Source: Tsuneonella suprasediminis
GTDB lineage: Bacteria > Pseudomonadota > Alphaproteobacteria > Sphingomonadales > Sphingomonadaceae
Direction: 5' to 3'
Assembly: GCF_003605755.1 (NCBI RefSeq)
Contig: NZ_RAHJ01000021.1
Coordinates: 48,662-112,661, forward strand
DNA length: 64,000 bases
In this document: positions 1 through 9,848 of the stretch, piece after piece
How the letters are laid out: every line of letters begins with the position of its first letter
Numbering within the stretch: the first letter of the stretch is position 1
Notes under the pieces: model-generated
Databases searched by the model: none
Seen by the model: the letters and a program-made list of their open reading frames with translations, nothing else
Told to the model about the DNA's origin: nothing
Program-made: the position numbers and the translations under genes

Positions 1-22
1 AGCCTCGCCCCACCTCGCCATC

Positions 23-510
23 CGTCATCGCGAGAAGCCGCAGGCGACGTGGCAGTCCATCGACCGCACCTCGCCCCTCTCACGACCGCCGTGATGGGCA
101 GCACCATCGCGCCATAGCTTGCGGAGAAGCCTGACCACCCCACAAGGTCGCCCCGGACCTGATCCGGGGCCCCGCTATTCTTCCTGCGCGGCACTGGCAG
201 AAGCTGGACCCCGGCTCAAAGGCCGGGGTGACGGAACCGGTGCGGCGGCGAGAGGGGGCGGGCAAGAACGTAGCCTCACCCGATCCATCCCCGCCCCTCG
301 TCATTGCGAGGAGCCGAAGGCGACGTGGCAATCCAAGGACCGTACCTCGCCCCTCTTACAACCGCCGTGATGGGCACCACCGTCGCGCCATAGCTTGCGG
401 AGAAGCCTGACCACCCCACAAGGTCGCCCCGGACCTGATCCGGGGCCCCGCTATTCTTCCTGCGCGACACTGGCAGATGCTGCCCCCCGGCTCGAAGGCC
501 GGGGTGACGA
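23..510. repeat. Duplicated 212-bp palindromic repeat unit (two direct copies)
   Basis: Bases 23-234 and 299-510 are near-identical direct copies with a 276-bp period. Each copy joins two dispersed repeat types seen elsewhere in the window: a left part beginning CGTCAT(T/C)GCGAG and a right part with the palindrome CCCCGGACCTGATCCGGGG followed by GGCCGGGGTGACG. The first 572 bases hold nothing else I can support. The short ORFs here are read-throughs of the repeat. Confidence 0.8.
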
Positions 511-572
511 GTGTGATAATCGGACGGAGCGAAAGACGCGCGGGGGAACGGATCAACCTCTCCCCCTCAGCC

Positions 573-1897
<1,325 letters not shown>

Positions 1898-1899
<2 letters not shown>

Positions 1900-2527
1900 A
1901 AATCAGCATCATTTGCGCGACCGGGGCGAAGCTGCGGCGATGCAGCGGGCACGGGCCGTATTCGCGCAGCGCCGCGATGTGATCTTTGGTGCCGTACCCC
2001 TTGTTTCGTTCCCAGCCATAATGCGGATATTGCCGGGCGGCATCCAGCATCAGCCGGTCGCGCCATTCCTTCGCAACAATGCTGGCCGCACCAATGGCCG
2101 GTTCCAGCCCGTCGCCCCCCACAATCGCGCGTGCGGGCCAGCGCCATTCGGCCTGCCGCCCTGCCGGGGTCTTGTTGCCATCGATCAGCACTTCGCCCGG
2201 ATCGCGCCCCAGCGCCTCCGCCAGTCGCGCAGTGGCGAGCGTCATCGCCAGCATCGTTGCCGCGAAGATATTGATCCGGTCGATCTCTTCCGGGGAGACG
2301 ATACCCACCCCCCATGCACAGCGTTCGCGCACCACCGGATCGAGCCGCGCGCGAGCCTTCGCGCTCAGTTTCTTGGAATCTCCGATCCCTTCGGGACATG
2401 GCTCGCACAGGACGACGGCCGCTGCTACCACTGGGCCGGCCAATGGTCCGCGACCGGCCTCGTCCACCCCGGCGATCAGCGATGCGGACCCGAATCCGGG
2501 ATGAGGAGTTCCTGATAGTATGACCAT
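1898..2527 (-). CDS. rnhB: Ribonuclease HII
   Basis: This 209-aa protein removes RNA from RNA-DNA hybrids, including single ribonucleotides in DNA. The hallmark GVDEAGRGPLAGPV with the first catalytic acidic residues lies near residues 24-37, and further conserved stretches (GDSKKLS, KEWRDRLM) follow as usual for type 2 RNase H. The ATG at 2527 leaves about 22 residues before the hallmark. The reading frame stays open upstream, but those residues resemble no family member. Its start codon overlaps the divergent start region of the sugar dehydrogenase at 2520, so its promoter must lie inside that gene. ccrM follows after 185 bp. Confidence 0.93.
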
Positions 2528-3689
2528 GACCAAATTCCTTGCCGCCTTCCTATTCACTGCCGCTCTGCCGCTCGCAAGTTGCGGCGCGCAGACCGTGGGG
2601 GACAGCGCGGCCACTGCCGCCAGCGATGCCGCCGAACGCCCGTTTGCGGTGACCGCGCATGGCAGCTTCAACGAACCGTGGGCCGCCGCCTTTGCGCCGG
2701 GCACCAGCGTTCTGTTCGTGACCGAAAAACCGGGGACGATGCAATTCGTCGATGTCTCCACTGGCAAACGCGGCACTGTCAGCGGCCTGCCCACAGTCGA
2801 TTATGGCGGTCAGGGCGGTCTGGGCGATGTCGCGTTCCTTCCCGGCGAAAGTGCCGCCACCGTTGGCCAGCGGACAATCTACCTGACATGGGCAAAGGCA
2901 GGCCCCGGCGATACCCGTGGCGCGGCGCTCGGCAAAGGAACGCTGGTTTGCGACAAACCGGAAAGCTGCCGCATCGACGGGTTGAAGGTGATTTGGGAAC
3001 AGAAACCGAAAGTCACCGGGCGCGGACATTATTCGCACCGCATCGCGATTGCCCCCAATGGCCAGACGATGTTCGTCGCCAGCGGCGAACGGCAGAAAGG
3101 CGAACCGGCGCAAGACCCGCAGAGCGATCTGGGCAAGATCGTCCACCTCAACCTCGACGGGACACCGGCGGCGGTCAATCCGTTAGCGGAAGACAACGTC
3201 GCCCGGCCAGAGATATGGTCTTTAGGCCATCGCAATATTCTGGGCCTGCAATTCGATGCCAGCGGGCAGTTGTGGGATCTGGAACACGGCCCGGCAGGTG
3301 GGGACGAGCTCAACCGGGTGGTCGCGGGCAAGAACTATGGCTGGCCGGTGGTATCGAACGGAGACCATTACAACGGGACACCGATCCCACGCCACGACAC
3401 CCGCCCCGAATTCGCTGCCCCGGCGATAAGCTGGAACCCGGTGATCGCGCCCGGCGATTTCATCTTCTATTCCGGAGACCTGTTCCCACAGTGGAAAGGG
3501 GCCGCCGTGATCGCGGCGATGAAGCCCGCCGGGCTGGTAGTAGTCCAGACCGAAGGCGATACCGCGAAAGAAGTCGCCCGCTACCCCTTTGACAAGCGTA
3601 TCCGCGAAGTCGTGCAGGGACCGGACGGCGCGATCTGGCTGCTGGAGGACAAGGCGGGTGGCCGCCTGCTGGAACTGCGCCCGCGATAG
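2520..3689 (+). CDS. PQQ-dependent sugar dehydrogenase-like lipoprotein
   Basis: This 389-aa protein is probably an exported quinoprotein of the glucose/sorbosone dehydrogenase (beta-propeller) family that oxidises a sugar in the periplasm using PQQ. An N-terminal hydrophobic segment ends in the lipobox LASC, so Cys21 is likely lipidated. Family signatures are GGQGGLGDVAF, HRNILGLQFD, LEHGPAGGDELN and GKNYGWP. Start is ATG 2520. ATG 2526 is an equally good alternative. Either lies within the first codons of divergent rnhB. Substrate and electron acceptor cannot be told, and many soluble homologues in this family are uncharacterised. Confidence 0.88.
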   Translation: MTMTKFLAAFLFTAALPLASCGAQTVGDSAATAASDAAERPFAVTAHGSFNEPWAAAFAPGTSVLFVTEKPGTMQFVDVSTGKRGTVSGLPTVDYGGQGGLGDVAFLPGESAATVGQRTIYLTWAKAGPGDTRGAALGKGTLVCDKPESCRIDGLKVIWEQKPKVTGRGHYSHRIAIAPNGQTMFVASGERQKGEPAQDPQSDLGKIVHLNLDGTPAAVNPLAEDNVARPEIWSLGHRNILGLQFDASGQLWDLEHGPAGGDELNRVVAGKNYGWPVVSNGDHYNGTPIPRHDTRPEFAAPAISWNPVIAPGDFIFYSGDLFPQWKGAAVIAAMKPAGLVVVQTEGDTAKEVARYPFDKRIREVVQGPDGAIWLLEDKAGGRLLELRPR

Positions 3690-3725
3690 GTGGCGGTGAT
3701 CGGGCCACTCATCCCGACCACCACC

Positions 3726-5225
3726 CTAAGAAGCTTGTTCGCGTAACGGTTCGAGCGACGCGGTGCTGGCTTTGGCTCCAGCGCCCGATCGCACGCGCAT
3801 GGCCAGCAACCCGACAGCGGCAGCCATCGCCAGCAGAATGATATCCAGCGCCAGCACAGCCGGTTGCGCCGGGCGGAACAGGACCACGTGCGCCACCGCC
3901 GTAACCGCGAGACTTCCCGCCAGAGCGATTTTCAGCCAGCGATCCCCGATCAGTGTGGGCCGTAACGCGGCCACCGCGATGCCCGCCAGCAACGCCAGCC
4001 AGAAGATCGCCGCCAGCAGAGCCTCAGGCCCGAACAGCCAGCGCACCCACACCGCCAGCACTATCGCCAGCGGAGTGCCCCAGATCACCACGCTCCACCC
4101 CGCCGAAAGCCGCGAGGTGTCGATCCCCTTCCGCCGCCGTTTCAGCAGCCACAAGGTCGTGCCGGTGGAGGTAATGACGCACATCGCCAGCCCCATCGCG
4201 ATATAGGCCAGTTCGACCGGCAGCCCCGCATAATTCCCGAAATGGAGGTTGTAAGTCGATGCCGCGGCCTGCTTGCCGAGTTCGCCATCCGACAGGCCCA
4301 CTTTGCCCAGATAGTCGCCTGCGCCGTTGAACCTGTATGACTCGCCATAGATCAATCGACGCGGATGTTCGGCCAGGATCATCACCAGCTGGCTGCGTGT
4401 GCCCGGATGTTCGACAATCGCATAGATCGGCTCGACATCGGGGAAACGCGATTGCACGGTGGCCAGCGCACGGGCGACATTCGCCAGCGGGGCCGGGGCC
4501 GGATCGGCCTCTGGCTCTCCGCCGAATATCGTTCCGTACACCGCCTCCATATCGCCATTCGCGTCGGTCTGCGCGAGCAAGGCCGCCCCGGCAAAGCTCA
4601 GCCCGATAAACGCCCCGGTCAATGCGATGACCAGTGCGAACGGCAATGACCACGCACCCAGCCTGTTGTGCCAGTCCGCCCGCGCAATCTGCGGATCGTG
4701 GCGCGACCGCAGACGGAACGCGTCCTTGAATATCTTGGGCAAGGCCAGCACGCCAGTCAGCGTGATCGCCGCCAGCGCCACCCCGATGACGCCCACCAGC
4801 AACATGCCCCAGAGCACCGGCAGCGTCAGATTGATATGCAGCGCGAGGAGAAATTCGGTCCAGCTATGCGCTTCCCGCGCGACCGGCTTGCCCGCCTGAT
4901 CGACATACCACGCGGCATTGTCGGTCGTCACAACCGCGCGCGGCAGATCTTCGCTCGGCATACGGACATAGAGGTGTTCGGTGGGGGCCTTGCCCTTTTC
5001 CAGCGCCAGCGTCGCCACCATCGCGTTTTGTACCGCCGACGGAGCGATAGCGTCGTATTCGGCAACATTGGGCTGTTCCCACCGCTGCCAGCGCTCCGCT
5101 ACCACCACGATCGTGCCGCTTATCGCGATGATATAGATCAGCGCGCAGGCCAGCAGGGCAATCGAGCCGTGCCCGGCCAGCGCCCGCTTCACCAGTCCGG
5201 GCTGTTCGGTGCGCGTCTGGCTCAT
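3726..5225 (-). CDS. PepSY-associated membrane protein, iron-uptake locus
   Basis: This 499-aa inner-membrane protein belongs to the PepSY-associated TM (PiuB-like) family, members of which sit beside siderophore receptors and are thought to help reduce or release iron in the periplasm. TM segments are near residues 20-40 (ALLACALIYIIAISGTIVVV), about 140-165 and 195-220, with further segments in the C-terminal third. Long periplasmic stretches lie between them. The start ATG (5225) overlaps the stop of the upstream gene as ATGA, so the two are translationally coupled. A longer open frame to 5708 is only a shadow of the upstream gene. Confidence 0.85.
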   Translation of the reverse strand: MSQTRTEQPGLVKRALAGHGSIALLACALIYIIAISGTIVVVAERWQRWEQPNVAEYDAIAPSAVQNAMVATLALEKGKAPTEHLYVRMPSEDLPRAVVTTDNAAWYVDQAGKPVAREAHSWTEFLLALHINLTLPVLWGMLLVGVIGVALAAITLTGVLALPKIFKDAFRLRSRHDPQIARADWHNRLGAWSLPFALVIALTGAFIGLSFAGAALLAQTDANGDMEAVYGTIFGGEPEADPAPAPLANVARALATVQSRFPDVEPIYAIVEHPGTRSQLVMILAEHPRRLIYGESYRFNGAGDYLGKVGLSDGELGKQAAASTYNLHFGNYAGLPVELAYIAMGLAMCVITSTGTTLWLLKRRRKGIDTSRLSAGWSVVIWGTPLAIVLAVWVRWLFGPEALLAAIFWLALLAGIAVAALRPTLIGDRWLKIALAGSLAVTAVAHVVLFRPAQPAVLALDIILLAMAAAVGLLAMRVRSGAGAKASTASLEPLREQAS

Positions 5226-5773
5226 GACAGCCCCCATGCCAGCGCGCCCAGAACGGCAGCAATCAAGGGTGGGCCAATCATCCGAACCGGGTTGGAAAGG
5301 GTCATCTGCCAGGTCATCAATATAGTCCAGATCACAGGTTGCAGTATCAGCATCAGTGCAAAGCTGTTGGCATCGAGCGGTGCCCCGCCCCGCACATATG
5401 CCTGAATCGCAAATGCCAGCCATTGGGCAGCGGCGAAGGCCACCGGCACCACCAGCACAAACACCGCGAAGCGACGCCCCAGATGGGCGGAACCGGGTAA
5501 TACCACGGCGGCATCCACTTGCCTGCCGACCCGGCGCAGCTTCGCGGGGGAACGCCAGGCGGCATAGAGAACGATCAGCAGCGCCACGATCATCCCGACG
5601 GTGAAACCCGTCGCCATTCCCCATGCCCCCGCCTGCCGCGCCAGCAGCACCAGAGAGACAACAGCAAGCGCCCAGCCCGCCCCGGCAACGGACCGTCGAG
5701 CGCCCCAACCCATACGGATCAGTACGACCGACAGGCCCGCCAGTATCCAGCCAGTGATAATTGCCTCAGTCAT
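5222..5773 (-). CDS. Small membrane protein of the iron-uptake operon
   Basis: This 183-aa protein has about five hydrophobic helices (starting ITGWILAGLSVVLIRMG; others near 30-45, 55-70, 105-130 and 145-180) and no catalytic motif. I do not recognise a named family with certainty. Position and topology match the small DUF3325/DUF3649-like proteins that accompany TonB siderophore receptors and PepSY proteins. It starts 24 bp after the receptor gene ends and overlaps the PepSY gene by ATGA, so all three are probably one transcript. Confidence 0.75.
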   Translation of the reverse strand: MTEAIITGWILAGLSVVLIRMGWGARRSVAGAGWALAVVSLVLLARQAGAWGMATGFTVGMIVALLIVLYAAWRSPAKLRRVGRQVDAAVVLPGSAHLGRRFAVFVLVVPVAFAAAQWLAFAIQAYVRGGAPLDANSFALMLILQPVIWTILMTWQMTLSNPVRMIGPPLIAAVLGALAWGLS

Positions 5774-5797
5774 GAATGCCCCTTCAGTGTCGGATTA

Positions 5798-7954
5798 TCA
5801 GTATTTGACAGTCAGGGTGCCCAGCACAGTCCGCGGGGCGGCATAGAAACTCTGGTCGAAAGTGAGCGACGAGAGATACTTCGCATTGGTCACGTTCCGC
5901 AGATTGGCGCTGAGCGACACGTTCGGCGTGATGTCGTAACTCGCCAACAGATCGACCACGGCATAGTCCCCTTGCCTCAGCACGATGGGATCACCACTCA
6001 CCGGCGAAAGCGCGCCGGTAACGACATAGAAATCGCTGTTGTACTGCACCGAAGCGCCAATGGTGAACGCCTTCAGGGATGGCGGCGAGTATGTCGCGTT
6101 GAGCTTGGCCGTCGTGCGCGGCACGAATGTCCGCGCGGGATCGCCATTCTCGTCACGAATACGCATCGTTGTGAAACCAGCGATCACTTGCAGCCCATCG
6201 GCGGGGGAGCCGGCCAGTTCGAGTTCCACCCCTTCCGAATGCGAATCCACGCCTACGTAAATCGTCCGGCCCAGCGTTGTGTCGAAGCCAGCCGACTGAG
6301 CTGTATTGTTCTGCCGCGCCCGGAAGATTGCCGCTGTCGCCAGCAGTTGCCCGTTGAACAATTCCCCCTTCACGCCCGCTTCGATATTATCCCCCTCGAT
6401 CGGGTCGAGCAGGCGATTGTCCGCGTCGAACTGGGTCTGCGGATTGAAGATCGATGCATAGCTGGCGTACATCGTCACATTGGGCGTGACATCGAACGTC
6501 ACCCCGACAAACGGCAGGAATTTCTTGCGGTCATAATTCTGGATGTCGCCGTAAGACGTGCCATCGCTGCGCGCGCGGGTGTAATTGCCGCCCAGCATGA
6601 TCTTGAACGGATCGGCGGGGTTAAGCCGGATCAGGCCATACGCCGTCTCCTGCTTGCGCGTGATATTCAGGCTTTCCGTAAAGGCCGGGAAATCCGGTTC
6701 GGGAAAGGTGCCTGCGAACAGATCGTCAAGCGACACCGGCACACCAATTGCGCTATTGTCGTACGACGAATTCTGGATGTAGCGTTCCGCACTGCGGACA
6801 ACGCCGAACATCACATCGTGGGTGCGGCCTCCGACTGACAGCTTTCCTTCGACATGTGCGTCGATGGTCAGATTTCGCGTGGCCCCCTGAAACGCGCCGG
6901 GATAGCTGAAGATGCCATCCCCCGTCGCCCGATCAGGGTTGCCATAGACATAAAACAGCTTGTCGTTTTCATCGTTGGCACGACGCAGCACTGTCAGCGT
7001 GGCGCTCCAGTCGGGGCTGAAATGATGCGTCATATCTCCGAAGATCTGGCGCTCGGTCACGCCCCATCCCGCCCATTCGGGGCCGGTATTATCCGAACGG
7101 CCGAAATCGATCCGCGTACCATCGGTATAGTAAAGCGGCACCGCCCCCCATTGCGCGCCCCGGCTCTGGTGATTCTGGTGGGCGTAGCCTGCACTCACCA
7201 CCGTGTCCGGCCCCAGATCGGCTTCGACAATGCCATATCCGGTCCACCGGTCGAGTTCGTACCGGTCGAGATAGCTGTCGGCATTAAGGTATGCCCCCAC
7301 CGCACGGGCCCGCACGGCACCATCCGATGTCAGCGGAACGCTCACGTCTCCATCGAGGCGGAGGTGGTTGTACGATCCATATTGCGCGGAAACGGTGGCC
7401 TGCATGTCGCGATAGGGCCGCTTGCGGACAAAGTTCACGAGTGCCGATGGATTACCCGTAGGCGAGAGCAGACCCGGCGCGCCGCGCACCACTTCGATCC
7501 GGTCGTAAATCGCCGTGTCGAGCGAACCCGTCTGGATGCCGAAAGCAAACGGCATACCCACGCCATCGAGCTGGAACGTCTGAATGTCATATCCCCGCGC
7601 GGAGAAATACACGCGGTCGGTTTCGGCCGTGAGCACGCTGATCCCGGGCACCGCCGCCAGCAGCTGATTCACATCGTTGAGCTGAAAATCTTCGATCACT
7701 GCGCGCGGGATCACGCTGACCGATTGAGGCGTTTCTTTCTGGCTCAACGGCAGGCGTGTAGCGGTGCGTTGTTCCTTTACACCGTAATCGTCGCTCCCTT
7801 CGGTGCGCTTGCCCGTCACGACAATCGTCGGATCACGCGCCTGATCCTCGCCAGCGTCGGCCGCCGCAGCGGCAGCCACCAAAGGCATTCCGGCTGACGG
7901 GGACACAACGTTCGCTGCAGCAGCAGTGAGAAGGAGCGGGGCAATAGCGGCCAT
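5798..7954 (-). CDS. TonB-dependent siderophore receptor
   Basis: This is a 718-aa outer-membrane receptor for a ferric siderophore. A signal peptide of about 30 residues is followed by a mature N-terminus and the plug domain, whose signatures ETPQSVSVIPRAVIEDF and RIEVVRGAPGLL place it with the FpvA/FhuE type. A 22-strand barrel ends in aromatic-rich FYAAPRTVLGTLTVKY. No N-terminal secretin/STN signalling domain is visible, so no direct cell-surface signalling is expected. The ATG at 7954 is the only normal start near the signal peptide. A Fur-like box lies about 60 bp upstream. Ligand unknown. Confidence 0.93.
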   Translation of the reverse strand: MAAIAPLLLTAAAANVVSPSAGMPLVAAAAAADAGEDQARDPTIVVTGKRTEGSDDYGVKEQRTATRLPLSQKETPQSVSVIPRAVIEDFQLNDVNQLLAAVPGISVLTAETDRVYFSARGYDIQTFQLDGVGMPFAFGIQTGSLDTAIYDRIEVVRGAPGLLSPTGNPSALVNFVRKRPYRDMQATVSAQYGSYNHLRLDGDVSVPLTSDGAVRARAVGAYLNADSYLDRYELDRWTGYGIVEADLGPDTVVSAGYAHQNHQSRGAQWGAVPLYYTDGTRIDFGRSDNTGPEWAGWGVTERQIFGDMTHHFSPDWSATLTVLRRANDENDKLFYVYGNPDRATGDGIFSYPGAFQGATRNLTIDAHVEGKLSVGGRTHDVMFGVVRSAERYIQNSSYDNSAIGVPVSLDDLFAGTFPEPDFPAFTESLNITRKQETAYGLIRLNPADPFKIMLGGNYTRARSDGTSYGDIQNYDRKKFLPFVGVTFDVTPNVTMYASYASIFNPQTQFDADNRLLDPIEGDNIEAGVKGELFNGQLLATAAIFRARQNNTAQSAGFDTTLGRTIYVGVDSHSEGVELELAGSPADGLQVIAGFTTMRIRDENGDPARTFVPRTTAKLNATYSPPSLKAFTIGASVQYNSDFYVVTGALSPVSGDPIVLRQGDYAVVDLLASYDITPNVSLSANLRNVTNAKYLSSLTFDQSFYAAPRTVLGTLTVKY

Positions 7955-8010
7955 CGATAATATCTTTCGTATCGGCGTTATGGAGAGAAGTATGTTGATG
8001 CGAATCGCTC

Positions 8011-8033
8011 GCTAATGAGAATAAGTCGCATTT
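8011..8033 (-). promoter_or_regulatory. Fur-like iron box
   Basis: The sequence GCTAATGAGAATAAGTCGCA, about 60 bp upstream of the siderophore receptor start, fits the GATAAT-repeat pattern of Fur sites (reverse complement contains TTATTCTCATTAGC). Repression of the three-gene iron operon when iron is plentiful is inferred. Confidence 0.55.
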
Positions 8034-8185
8034 ACAAGAATGTTTTGGGGCAATGTTATATTTCCATGAATGGTGATGCGCGTCAGTATCAGTGGGAGAG
8101 GAATGAAGCGGCCGTGTTGCCTGGCACACTCGCCCCCGGACTGTCGCAGCGCGGCGAAAGCACAACCCCGCTCAACCACCACCTT

Positions 8186-8302
8186 CGTCATTGCGAGGAG
8201 CCGCAGGCGACGTGGCAACCCATGGCCCGCCCTCGCCCGGCCACAACCGCCGCGATGGACAGAACCGTCAGTCCAGGGATTGCTTCACTCCGTTCAATGA
8301 CG
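8186..8302. repeat. Dispersed palindromic repeat, GTCATTGCGAGG type
   Basis: A single copy of the ~120-bp element: it opens with CGTCATTGCGAGGAGCC and closes with the inverted end TCAATGACG. The gap 7955-8419 contains the Fur-like box, this element, and a second partial arm near 8353. No gene is supported. Confidence 0.75.
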
Positions 8303-8419
8303 AACAGGGAGGCAGGCACCGGAGCGGCCCGTGCGCCCCACCACCCGCCACCTTCGTCATTGCAAGGCCCGTAATCAGAAACCGAAACTCAGCCGGACGC
8401 GCCCTCTTCGCGTGGCCGC

Positions 8420-8827
8420 CTAGTGCTCCAGCACCCGGCGAAGCGGGCGGGCATTACCTTCGCGATAGGAGTGTATCTCGCAAAGCTGATCGCCGTGAAA
8501 CGTCACCTTCCAAAGCCCTTCCACGCACTCGGCAGGATCGTCGGATACGATCCGTCCGCGGCAGAGGACGTCACTGCCCTTGGGCGTGACGGAATCGAAC
8601 ACGATTTTCATGTCCGGTACAATTTCAAATATCCGCCGCAGCGCTTCCAGATAGCGGTCACGCGGGCCGATCGGATAATTGGCTGTGTCACGATAGGTCA
8701 TCGTGGGCGTGAGCATACGCTCCACCGCAGCGAAGTCGCGTGCGTTGAGCGCATCGACAAACGCACGCGTCAGCGCGACTTTCGAGGGCTTTCGCTCGAA
8801 AAACGGGAGAAGGCGCAAGCGGCGCAT
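8420..8827 (-). CDS. NTF2-like / SnoaL-like family protein
   Basis: This 135-aa protein has the cone-shaped NTF2-like fold pattern: an N-terminal helix pair (VALTRAFVDALNARDFAAVERML), then an aromatic/acidic beta sheet ending in DQLCEIHSYREG. Members include isomerases, hydrolases and non-enzymatic binders, so no reaction can be assigned. It stands alone between a repeat element and ndk. Confidence 0.75.
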   Translation of the reverse strand: MRRLRLLPFFERKPSKVALTRAFVDALNARDFAAVERMLTPTMTYRDTANYPIGPRDRYLEALRRIFEIVPDMKIVFDSVTPKGSDVLCRGRIVSDDPAECVEGLWKVTFHGDQLCEIHSYREGNARPLRRVLEH

Positions 8828-8902
8828 TCCCCCGTTCTAGCCCCCTTTCAGGGGAATTGATATTGTCACAGGTTAAATTGGATCGAACCAACCTGTTAAA
8901 AA

Positions 8903-9325
8903 TCAGCCAACGATTTCAGACTCGTCGAAGAAGAATGCGATTTCGATTTTCGCGTTCTCGTCGCTGTCCGAACCGTGGACCGAATTGGCTTCGATGCTTT
9001 CGGCAAACGCCTTGCGGATCGTGCCTTCGGCGGCGTCGGCGGGGTTGGTCGCGCCCATCACGTCGCGATTGCGCTTCACGGCATCTTCGCCTTCGAGCAC
9101 CTGCACCACGACCGGGCCGCTAATCATGAAATCGACCAGTTCACCGAAGAAAGGGCGTTCCTTGTGAACGGCGTAGAATCCTTCGGCCTGTTCCTTGCTC
9201 ATCTGGATGCGCTTGGACGCGACGACGCGCAGGCCGGCTTCTTCCAGCATTTTGGTGACCGCGCCGGTCAGGTTGCGGCGGGTGGCATCGGGCTTAATAA
9301 TCGAAAAGGTACGGGTAACCGCCAT
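8903..9325 (-). CDS. ndk: Nucleoside diphosphate kinase
   Basis: This 140-aa enzyme transfers the gamma phosphate of ATP to nucleoside diphosphates. It shows the N-terminal TFSIIKPDA signature, the [11 protein letters not shown] strand, and the catalytic NSVHGSDS loop with phosphohistidine His117. Length is standard. It lies 85 bp downstream of holC on the same strand and may be read with it. Confidence 0.98.
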   Translation of the reverse strand: MAVTRTFSIIKPDATRRNLTGAVTKMLEEAGLRVVASKRIQMSKEQAEGFYAVHKERPFFGELVDFMISGPVVVQVLEGEDAVKRNRDVMGATNPADAAEGTIRKAFAESIEANSVHGSDSDENAKIEIAFFFDESEIVG

Positions 9326-9410
9326 TGTCTGGGTTCCTTGCGAACATTTTTAGAGTGGAAGTGGGATTGTTGCGCGCGCCCCTAGCGCCGGGTTGCACGC
9401 GGCGCAAGTG

Positions 9411-9848
9411 TCACGCTTTCTTCGCCCATTTCCCGTTTTCCTGCGCGTAATAGCTGCGCGTTACGTCGTCGCGACCATCAAACTGCCGCCACGTCGCGCG
9501 CGCGGCCTGAATGTCCGCATCGCCAAACAACAGAAACACGCGCGCAAACCCCTCTGCCTCCGCCCGCCATTCGCCATCGGCGATCACGCAATAGCGTGCG
9601 TCGTTGGGCGCAGCACAGTCGGCGGAGAGCAGAATAGGCTGGCGCGCGGCGTGTGGGGCGCTGGCTTCCCCATTGGCGAGGAAGGCCTGCGGATCGCCTT
9701 CCCACATCGCCCGGCTCAAACCGACGCGGCGATCGGCGTCGCTGTCGATCACCAGCAGCCGTTCGCCCGCCTGCCGTGTGCGCGCGGCGATCAGTGCCAC
9801 GACGTGTTCGACAGGGTCGCGCGAAAGCTGCCAGAAATCGAGTTGCAT
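9411..9848 (-). CDS. holC: DNA polymerase III chi subunit
   Basis: This 145-aa protein is the HolC/chi clamp-loader accessory subunit that links the replisome to SSB. It shows the family pattern of a short N-terminal strand-helix (FWQLSRDPVEHVVALIAART), then VLLFGDAD near the C-terminus. Its ATG shares one base with the pepA stop (TGATG), so it is translationally coupled. The pepA-holC order is conserved in proteobacteria. Confidence 0.92.
   Translation of the reverse strand: MQLDFWQLSRDPVEHVVALIAARTRQAGERLLVIDSDADRRVGLSRAMWEGDPQAFLANGEASAPHAARQPILLSADCAAPNDARYCVIADGEWRAEAEGFARVFLLFGDADIQAARATWRQFDGRDDVTRSYYAQENGKWAKKA

Noticed and set aside
3726-5708. 660-codon version of the PepSY protein
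   Set aside because: The first ~160 codons are an out-of-frame shadow of the coupled membrane protein gene; the ATGA overlap at 5225 gives a normal start.
6854-7897. 347-codon open frame antisense to the siderophore receptor
   Set aside because: Shadow frame; Arg/His-rich and without domains.
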